A DNA stretch of 9,074 nt from Pyramidobacter sp. (GTDB lineage: Bacteria; Synergistota; Synergistia; Synergistales; Dethiosulfovibrionaceae): positions 1 through 9,074 of the forward strand of contig JAGAYQ010000463.1 of assembly GCA_017940445.1 (NCBI GenBank), written 5' to 3'. Of the stretch, positions 1 to 5,102 are shown piece by piece. Both the position numbers and the translations under genes were made by a program. Positions within the stretch are counted from its first letter, which is position 1, and each line of letters opens with the position of its first letter. The notes under the pieces were generated by a model. The model had not been told where the DNA came from and made no database searches. It was given only the letters and a program-made list of their open reading frames with translations.

Positions 1-1
1 A

Positions 2-1483
2 ATGGCAAAACCGGTAGTGAACAAAGAGTTCAAGCTCCCCCACGTTTTCGCGATCCTGTTCCTGTTGACGATCGTGATGGCGATCGCCACCTGGTTCGTG
101 CCCGCCGGCACGTACGAGATGGTGGTCAATGAAGCGACGAAGCGCAAGGTCATCGACCCCAACTCGTTCCACTTCATCGCCAGCAACCCTCAGGGCGTCT
201 ATGATGTGTTCAACGCGATCGTCAAGGGCATGATCCAGTCAGCCTCGATGATGTCGATGGTGTTCTTCTGCGGCGCCGCGGTTGAAGTCCTCAACCAGAC
301 GGGCACGATGAAGGGCATCATGGGCGGCCTCGTCGGCGGTCTCAAGGGCAAGGGCGTCATCGCTGTGCTCGTCATCATGGCTGTCATGTCCATCGGCGGC
401 GCCGTGGGCGTCTTCGCCAACCCCGTCATCGCCTTCATCCCTCTCGGCGTCATGCTGGGCAAGACGATGGGCTACGACGAAGTGGTCGGCTGGGCTATGA
501 TCTATCTCGGCTCGTACGCTGGCTTCAACGTCGGCTGGGCCAACGCCTTTACCGCCGGCCTTGCCAACGAGCTTTCGGGCCTCGACACGATGAACGGCTT
601 CTGGCTGCGCGTCGCCTTCCACGTTCTCAACCTCATCCTGATCTGCTGGTACGTCGTGCGCTACATGCACAAGATCGAGAAGGACCCCACCGCCAGCCTT
701 ACCTACGACCCCGATGCGCCGGCTGAGGCTGTTGAAGAAGTTGCCGGCAGCAAGATGACCGGCACGCAGATCTTCTGCGCCATCGTCACTGTGCTCGGCT
801 TCGCGGCCATCATTTACGGCTCGGTCGTCGGCTTCCCCGAGTGCCCCGCCTGGTTCGGCTTCAAGGGCATGGGCGGCAAGAAGTGGGGCGTTCCCCAGTA
901 CTCGGCCGTGTTCGTCATCATGGCGATCGTCTGCGGCATGGGCGGCTTCAAGGGCAGCTTCTGGGATCGTCTTGACCTCACCTTCAAGGCCTTCACCAAG
1001 GGCATGACGGCTCTGACCTACGCTGCGTTCGTCATCGCCTTCTCGCGCGCTATCTCCGTCATCATGACCGACGGCAAGATCATCCACACCGTCATTTACT
1101 ACCTGGCCATGCCCATCAACCAGGTCGGCAATGTCGTCGGCGCGTTCCTGATGTACGTCGCCAACGTCATCGTCAACTTCTTCATCGGTTCCGGCTCAGG
1201 CCAGGCTGTCACGGTCATGCCCATTTTCGCTCCTCTGGCGCACATCACCAACATCAACGCCTCGGTCGCGGTCCAGTGCTTCCAGTTCGGCGACGGCTTC
1301 ACCAACTGCATCAACCCCACCGCCGGCGTTCTTATGGCGACTCTGGGCCTTGCGGGCATCCCCTACGGCAAGTATGTCAAGTGGTTCCTGCCGGTCATCT
1401 GCATCCAGCTGATCGCCGCGGGCGTCATCATCGTGCTCATGCAGATGTTCGCTCCCGCGCTCATGGCGATGGGTCTGATGTAA
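2..1483 (+). CDS. YfcC family permease (C4-dicarboxylate/amino-acid carrier superfamily)
   Basis: Integral inner-membrane carrier of 493 residues, a normal length for the YfcC / anaerobic C4-dicarboxylate carrier (DcuC-like) group, whose members move carboxylates, amino acids or small peptides. The sequence shows a short charged N terminus (KEFKLPH) and then many hydrophobic helices: about residues 14-34, 81-97, 117-136, 138-153, 162-182, 202-220, 255-277, 298-314, 336-354, 375-396, 402-418 and 461-485. A hydrophilic loop lies at about 221-252. Family hallmarks are the Gly/Ser-rich re-entrant segment NFFIGSGSGQAVTVMP (392-407) and DGFTNCINPTAGVLM (431-445), followed by GIPYGKYVKW (452-461). 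The ATG is the second base of the window, so its ribosome binding site is not visible, but the N terminus matches the usual short family start. A strong terminator follows the stop, and an M20 amidohydrolase lies downstream, suggesting import of an N-acyl amino acid or peptide. Family assignment is firm; substrate is unknown. Confidence 0.9.
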   Translation: MAKPVVNKEFKLPHVFAILFLLTIVMAIATWFVPAGTYEMVVNEATKRKVIDPNSFHFIASNPQGVYDVFNAIVKGMIQSASMMSMVFFCGAAVEVLNQTGTMKGIMGGLVGGLKGKGVIAVLVIMAVMSIGGAVGVFANPVIAFIPLGVMLGKTMGYDEVVGWAMIYLGSYAGFNVGWANAFTAGLANELSGLDTMNGFWLRVAFHVLNLILICWYVVRYMHKIEKDPTASLTYDPDAPAEAVEEVAGSKMTGTQIFCAIVTVLGFAAIIYGSVVGFPECPAWFGFKGMGGKKWGVPQYSAVFVIMAIVCGMGGFKGSFWDRLDLTFKAFTKGMTALTYAAFVIAFSRAISVIMTDGKIIHTVIYYLAMPINQVGNVVGAFLMYVANVIVNFFIGSGSGQAVTVMPIFAPLAHITNINASVAVQCFQFGDGFTNCINPTAGVLMATLGLAGIPYGKYVKWFLPVICIQLIAAGVIIVLMQMFAPALMAMGLM

Positions 1484-1519
1484 GGAAAAATCGCTCCATC
1501 ATCATTGATTTAACCTAGC

Positions 1520-1565
1520 AAAAAACGGGAAGATGTTCTAAAATGAGGACATCTTCCCGTTTTTT
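1520..1565 (+). terminator. Strong intrinsic terminator after the permease gene
   Basis: An uninterrupted 17-bp inverted repeat pairs 1520-1536 with 1549-1565. The core is CGGGAAGATGT / ACATCTTCCCG, flanked by six A on the left and six T on the right. Three more pairs (one T-G on the DNA, a G-U in RNA) can form inside, leaving a six-base loop at 1540-1545. GC-rich stem plus T-run is the textbook layout for Rho-independent termination on the + strand. The matching A-run makes it potentially active on the - strand too, although no - strand gene is near. It lies 37 bases past the permease stop and about 56 bases ahead of the amidohydrolase start, separating the two transcriptionally. Confidence 0.93.
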
Positions 1566-1621
1566 ATGCTGTGTGAAATTTATTTTTTTCAATTTGCCTT
1601 ATTCAAGGAGGAACATTCATC

Positions 1622-2797
1622 ATGGATCTTCTGAAACTGGCCGCCCCGGTCGAGGCCGACGTGAAGGAATGGCGTCATCATCTGCACCGTCATCCCGAAC
1701 TGAGCGGTCATGAAGAGCAGACAGCCGCGTTCGTCGAAAAAGTCCTGCGCGAGATCGGCGTGGACGAAGTGCGCCGCGCCGGAAAATACAACGTGATCGC
1801 GTTGATCCGCGGCGCGCATCCGGGGCCGATCGTGGGCCTTCGCGCCGATATGGACGCGCTGCCCGTCAGCGAAGAGTCGGGCGTGGAGTTCGCCTCCGAA
1901 AATCCCGGCGTGATGCACGCCTGCGGACATGATGCGCACATGGCGATGCTGCTGGGCGCGGCCAAGGTGCTGTGCACAATGCGCAGCGAGCTGCACGGCA
2001 CAGTGAAGTTCTTCTTCCAGACGGCCGAAGAAATTTTGGGCGGTGCGAAGAAGATCATCGAGGCCGGCGAAGTGACGGAGAAAGATCCGCCCGTTTGCAT
2101 GGCGGGGCTGCACGTCAATCCGAACCGCCCGGCGGGAACGATCGCCGTGCGCCGCGGCGCCTCTAGTGCTTCGTCAAACGGCATGGAGATCACGATCACC
2201 GGCCGACAGGGACACGGCGCGCACCCCGACCAGTGCATCGACCCGATCCCGGCTGCCGCTCAGGTGATCTCGTCGCTGCAGCAGCTCGTCAGCCGCCAGC
2301 TCGCGCCTGCCGACTCTGCCGTCGTGACGATCGGCACCATCCACGGCGGACTGAAGAGCAACATCATCGCGCCCGAGGTGAAGATGACCGGCACTATCCG
2401 CACGATCAAGCCTCAGGTGCAGAAAGACCTGTTCGAGGCCATCCCGCGCGTCGTCAAGCTGACGGCCGAGGCGCTTCGCTGCAAGGGCGAAGTCACCATC
2501 AAAATCGGAACTCCCGTGCTGATGAACGACGACGCCACATTCGACCGTTATCTCGCCGTGGCCGAGCAGGTGTTCGGCAAGGAGAACATCACCTGGCTTG
2601 AGAACTGTTCGATGGGCGGCGAGGATTTCGCCTTTTACACCGAGAAGGTGCCGGGAACGATGTTCCGCCTGGGCACCGGTTTTGTCGGGCAGAAGAACGC
2701 GCCGCTGCACTCGCCGCTGTTCAAGGCCGACGAAAGCGCGTTCGTGTACGGCGTCGCGATGCACGTGGGATTCGCGCTGGACGTGTGCAAAGGATAA
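1622..2797 (+). CDS. M20D family metallo-amidohydrolase (N-acyl amino acid / hippurate hydrolase type)
   Basis: Cytoplasmic zinc- or manganese-dependent amidase of 391 residues, the usual length for M20D enzymes, which cleave N-acyl groups or conjugates from amino acids (hippurate, N-acetyl amino acids, N-acetyl-diaminopimelate, aminobenzoyl-glutamate). Motifs in order: LHRHPELSGHE (21-31), GLRADMDALP (72-81), MHACGHDAHMAMLLGAA (98-114), FQTAEE (132-137), GLHV (162-165), GQGHGAHP-like lid motif RQGHGAHP (195-202), MGGEDFAFY (331-339) and LHSPLF (362-367). By family analogy the metal ligands are Cys101, His103, Glu137, His164 and His363, with Glu136 as general base; all are present. The dimerisation/lid domain is about 180-290. 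The family's usual FQPAEE has Thr for Pro here. No signal peptide is seen. AAGGAGG at 1605-1611, ten bases before the ATG, fixes the start. The neighbouring YfcC permease suggests a transport-plus-hydrolysis pathway; exact substrate cannot be read from sequence. Confidence 0.93.
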   Translation: MDLLKLAAPVEADVKEWRHHLHRHPELSGHEEQTAAFVEKVLREIGVDEVRRAGKYNVIALIRGAHPGPIVGLRADMDALPVSEESGVEFASENPGVMHACGHDAHMAMLLGAAKVLCTMRSELHGTVKFFFQTAEEILGGAKKIIEAGEVTEKDPPVCMAGLHVNPNRPAGTIAVRRGASSASSNGMEITITGRQGHGAHPDQCIDPIPAAAQVISSLQQLVSRQLAPADSAVVTIGTIHGGLKSNIIAPEVKMTGTIRTIKPQVQKDLFEAIPRVVKLTAEALRCKGEVTIKIGTPVLMNDDATFDRYLAVAEQVFGKENITWLENCSMGGEDFAFYTEKVPGTMFRLGTGFVGQKNAPLHSPLFKADESAFVYGVAMHVGFALDVCKG

Positions 2798-2800
2798 TTG

Positions 2801-2925
2801 AACACTGATAAAATACGTCATCTCCTGCGAAACGCTGTCCGAGGGGCTTCTCCAACGTACCGAAGTACGCCTCCGAAGCCCCTTCCGGACAGGTTTCTTC
2901 GGATCTGACGCATTTTCTCAGCGTT
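2801..2925 (-). repeat. Long imperfect palindrome, structured best on the - strand (dispersed palindromic element or structured RNA)
   Basis: Nested inverted repeats occupy the gap between the amidohydrolase and the mutase. Outer arms 2801-2820 and 2906-2925 match at 17 of 20 positions. Further in, GAAAC (2828-2832) pairs with GTTTC (2893-2897), GTCCG (2837-2841) with CGGAC (2886-2890), GGGGCTTC (2843-2850) with GAAGCCCC (2875-2882), and CGTAC (2856-2860) with GTACG (2865-2869) around a four-base loop. Read as - strand RNA, two of the three outer mismatches become G-U pairs and the loop becomes cUUCGg, an exceptionally stable tetraloop; the + strand fold lacks these. There is no T-run after the structure in either direction, so it is not a standard terminator. 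Whether it recurs elsewhere in the genome cannot be seen here. Confidence 0.8.
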
Positions 2926-2932
2926 CCTGTGC

Positions 2933-2948
2933 GCTGGTCAAATCCAGC
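2933..2948. repeat. Small hairpin beside the long palindrome
   Basis: GCTGG (2933-2937) pairs with CCAGC (2944-2948) across a six-base loop. It sits eight bases outside the long palindrome and 38 bases before the mutase ribosome binding site. It could be a lateral stem of the same element or part of the mutase leader; the sequence does not decide. Confidence 0.45.
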
Positions 2949-2999
2949 ATTATGAGAAAGAATCAGCATTTCCATAAAAGTTTTCAGGAGGCATGAACG

Positions 3000-4640
3000 A
3001 TGGATTACCGTGAACGTTATCAGGAATGGCTGAACGCGTCGTGGCTGGAGGCCGCCGACAAGGCGGAGCTGGCGGCGCTGACCGATGAGAAGGAGATCGA
3101 AGACCGCTTCTACCGCGATCTCGAATTCGGCACCGCCGGAATGCGCGGCGTGATGGGCGTGGGCACCAACCGCATGAACAAATACATCGTCGGCAAGGCA
3201 ACGCTGGGCCTGGCGAATTACCTCAAAGGCGAGTTCCCCGCCGACTTCAAAAAAGGCGTCGTGATCGCCTACGACTCGCGCAACAACTCCAAAGAGTTCG
3301 CCGCAGAGACAGCCCGCGTGCTTTGCGCCTGCGGCGTGCCCGTCAAGCTGTTCGACACGCTCGAACCCGTGCCCGTTCTGTCGTTCTCGGTACGGCACCA
3401 CAACGCGGCCGCCGGCGTCGTCATCACCGCCAGCCACAATCCGCGCGAGTACAACGGCTATAAAGTCTACGGCCCCGACGGCTGCCAGCTCACGCCCGGC
3501 GCTGCCGCAAAGCTGACCGATTACGTCGAAGCCGCCGCCATTTCCGCCATTCCCGCGGGAGGGGATGCCGCGCTTCTGACGACGATCGGACAGGGGACCG
3601 TGGAGAAGTTCCTCGACGCCATCCAGACCGTCTCCGTGCCTCAGGCGAACGCCGCTGATCTCAAGGTGGTCTACACGCCTCTGCACGGCTCCGGCAACCT
3701 GCCTGTGCGCGCCATCCTGGCCCGCTGCGGCTTTGCGAACGTGCAGATCGTGCCCGAGCAGGAACTGCCCAACGGCGACTTCCCCACCGTCAAAGCCCCC
3801 AACCCCGAGGACCGCACAGCCCTGCTGCTCGGCATCGAGCTTGCCAAAAAGAACAGCGCCGACATCGTCATCGGCACCGACCCGGACAGCGACCGTATCG
3901 GCGTGGCCATCGGCAAAGGCGGCGAATACACGCTGCTCAACGGCAACCAGATCGGCGCGCTGCTGGCAAACTTCGTGCTCACGCATCGCACGCTGAACGC
4001 CAAGTCGACGCTGATCACCACTGTCGTCACGGGCGAGCTGGGCGCTCAGGTCGCCCTCGCGCGCGGCGCTCAGGTGCTGCGCACGCTGACCGGCTTCAAG
4101 TACATCGGCGAGCAGATGACTAAATTCGAGCGCACCGGCGAGCGCGAGTTCGTCATGGGCTATGAAGAAAGCTACGGCTACCTCGTCGGCACGCATGCCC
4201 GCGACAAAGACGCCGTCACCGCGGCGATGCTCATCTGCGAGATGGCCGCAGACGCCAAGTCGCGCGGGCTCACCGTCCTCGACGAACTGGAGGCGCTTTA
4301 TAAAGAGCTGGGCTACTACCTTGACGCGCAGGACTCGCACACGCTCAAGGGCAAGGACGGCGCCGAGCGCATCAAGGCTATGATGACATGGCTGCGCGAG
4401 CACGGCTCGACCTTCAGGGGCGTGTCGCAGACGCTCGACTACAGCAAGGGCATCGACGGCCTGCCGAAGGAGAACGTGATGAAATTCCTCTGCGCCGACG
4501 GCTCGTGGTTCGCCGTCCGTCCCTCCGGCACCGAGCCGAAGATCAAGATCTACTACTCGATCAAGTCGACCGACCGTGCCGGCGCGCAGGTCAAGCTCGA
4601 CGAACGCCGCGCCGAAGTCAGCGCCGCTCTCGGCCTGTAA
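3000..4640 (+). CDS. Alpha-D-phosphohexomutase (phosphoglucomutase / phosphomannomutase)
   Basis: Cytoplasmic phospho-sugar mutase of 546 residues that interconverts hexose 1- and 6-phosphates through a phosphoserine enzyme. It links glycolysis and gluconeogenesis to nucleotide-sugar, envelope-polysaccharide or glycogen synthesis. Domain hallmarks in order: the N-terminal substrate/phosphate loop FGTAGMRGVMG (43-53); the active-site loop TASHNPREYNGYKVYG (143-158) with phospho-acceptor Ser145; the metal loop GTDPDSDRIG (292-301) with Asp294, Asp296 and Asp298; the sugar-binding loop GYEESYGY (387-394); and the C-terminal phosphate-binding loop RPSGTEPKIKIY (507-518). All four domains are complete. 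Length and the EESYG and RPSGTEPK motifs fit the PgcA/PGM2-like branch, in which glucose and mannose phosphates are both possible; specificity cannot be assigned. AGGAGG at 2986-2991, eight bases ahead, supports this ATG. A secreted cysteine-rich gene follows after 40 bases with no terminator visible between them, so they are probably co-transcribed. Confidence 0.95.
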   Translation: MDYRERYQEWLNASWLEAADKAELAALTDEKEIEDRFYRDLEFGTAGMRGVMGVGTNRMNKYIVGKATLGLANYLKGEFPADFKKGVVIAYDSRNNSKEFAAETARVLCACGVPVKLFDTLEPVPVLSFSVRHHNAAAGVVITASHNPREYNGYKVYGPDGCQLTPGAAAKLTDYVEAAAISAIPAGGDAALLTTIGQGTVEKFLDAIQTVSVPQANAADLKVVYTPLHGSGNLPVRAILARCGFANVQIVPEQELPNGDFPTVKAPNPEDRTALLLGIELAKKNSADIVIGTDPDSDRIGVAIGKGGEYTLLNGNQIGALLANFVLTHRTLNAKSTLITTVVTGELGAQVALARGAQVLRTLTGFKYIGEQMTKFERTGEREFVMGYEESYGYLVGTHARDKDAVTAAMLICEMAADAKSRGLTVLDELEALYKELGYYLDAQDSHTLKGKDGAERIKAMMTWLREHGSTFRGVSQTLDYSKGIDGLPKENVMKFLCADGSWFAVRPSGTEPKIKIYYSIKSTDRAGAQVKLDERRAEVSAALGL

Positions 4641-4662
4641 GCGCAGAGCGGCACATTTACGC

Positions 4663-4670
4663 AAAGGAGG
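4663..4670 (+). promoter_or_regulatory. Ribosome binding site deciding the start of the cysteine-rich gene
   Basis: AAAGGAGG ends ten bases before the ATG at 4681. The same frame is open upstream to an ATG at 4576, but that start would lie inside the mutase gene, lacks such a site, and would bury the obvious signal peptide. This site therefore supports 4681 as the true start. Confidence 0.88.
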
Positions 4671-4680
4671 CGCTGCACTC

Positions 4681-5007
4681 ATGCGCAAAAAACTGTTGAC
4701 CGCTCTCATCCTGATGCTCCTTGCCGCCACGGCCGTTCAAGCCCGGTCGTACATGGCGATGCTGTGTGATACCTGTTCGTTCGGCGACCGTAAAATGAAC
4801 TGCATCAAGTGCGGGCGCTACACCTTCGGACGCGGCGTGCCCGCGCGTCTGTGCGACAGCTGCGGCTTCGGCGACCGAGCCAAGTACTGCGTCAAATGCG
4901 GACACTACACCTTCGGCCGCGGAGCGCCCGCAATACTGTGCGAGAACTGCTCGTTCGGCGACCGCAAAAAGCACTGCCTCAAGTGCGGACGGTATATCTT
5001 TGATTGA
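4681..5007 (+). CDS. Secreted triple zinc-ribbon-like repeat protein of unknown function
   Basis: I do not recognise this 108-residue protein as a named family. Residues 1-22 form a classic Sec signal peptide: MRKK, then a hydrophobic core LLTALILMLLAATA, with a likely cut after AVQA (residue 21 or 22). The mature part is three tandem 29-residue repeats starting at Leu28, Leu57 and Leu86, with consensus LCxxCxFGDRxxxCxKCGxYTFGRGxPA. Each repeat has two CxxC pairs eight residues apart: Cys29/32/41/44, 58/61/70/73 and 87/90/99/102, so all twelve cysteines fall in this pattern. The third repeat is truncated after GRYIFD. CxxC-x8-CxxC is the arrangement of compact zinc ribbons; disulphide bonding is the alternative, since the protein is predicted to leave the cytoplasm. 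No lipobox cysteine follows the signal peptide, so a soluble periplasmic or secreted protein is likely. It follows the mutase gene by 40 bases and ends at a bidirectional terminator. Coding status is firm; function is unknown. Confidence 0.88.
   Translation: MRKKLLTALILMLLAATAVQARSYMAMLCDTCSFGDRKMNCIKCGRYTFGRGVPARLCDSCGFGDRAKYCVKCGHYTFGRGAPAILCENCSFGDRKKHCLKCGRYIFD
4762..5004 (+). repeat. Three tandem 87-bp coding repeats
   Basis: Units start at 4762, 4849 and 4936 and each encode one 29-residue, four-cysteine module. The third stops after 23 residues. The units are clearly related at the DNA level but differ at many third codon positions, which points to an old duplication kept by selection on the protein. 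Confidence 0.9.
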
Positions 5008-5026
5008 TCCTGTTTTCTAACAGCAT

Positions 5027-5074
5027 AAAAAGCCGTGCCAGAAGAAGCATCCCGCTTCTCCTGGCACGGCTTTT
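5027..5074. terminator. Bidirectional terminator between convergent genes
   Basis: A 21-bp stem pairs 5028-5048 with 5054-5074 around a five-base loop (5049-5053). The core is AAAAGCCGTGCCAG / CTGGCACGGCTTTT. The one imperfection is an A-C mismatch on the + strand that becomes a G-U pair in - strand RNA. A T-run follows on the right (5071-5074, then CTGTTT) and an A-run of five (5027-5031) gives U residues for - strand transcripts. It ends both the + strand mutase/cysteine-rich unit and the - strand autotransporter, and the better pairing on the - strand suggests the latter is the main client. Confidence 0.9.
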
Positions 5075-5102
5075 CTGTTTCCTTCACTTCTGCATTCCTG
5101 CG

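Noticed and set aside
239..1087. A 282-codon open frame on the - strand
   Set aside because: It mirrors the permease gene and is rich in His, Asp, Glu and Ala as expected of an antisense shadow of a GC-rich membrane gene.
1566..1604. A promoter for the amidohydrolase in the AT-rich leader
   Set aside because: No convincing -35/-10 pair with proper spacing could be identified; AT richness alone is not enough.
2798..2999. The palindrome as an intrinsic terminator of the amidohydrolase gene
   Set aside because: No T-run directly follows the stem on the + strand and the fold is more stable on the other strand, so ordinary termination is not supported.
2993..3013. A short ATG frame (six codons) overlapping the mutase start
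   Set aside because: The ATG lies one base after the AGGAGG, too close for normal initiation, and there is no sign of a leader peptide.
4576..4680. An earlier ATG giving a 143-residue version of the cysteine-rich protein
   Set aside because: It overlaps the end of the mutase, lacks a good ribosome binding site, and puts the signal peptide in the interior. The ATG at 4681 has a strong site ten bases upstream.
2721..4730. A 669-codon open frame on the - strand
   Set aside because: It is antisense to the phosphohexomutase, whose catalytic motifs are all intact, and it runs through the palindrome and into the amidohydrolase. It has no recognisable domain.
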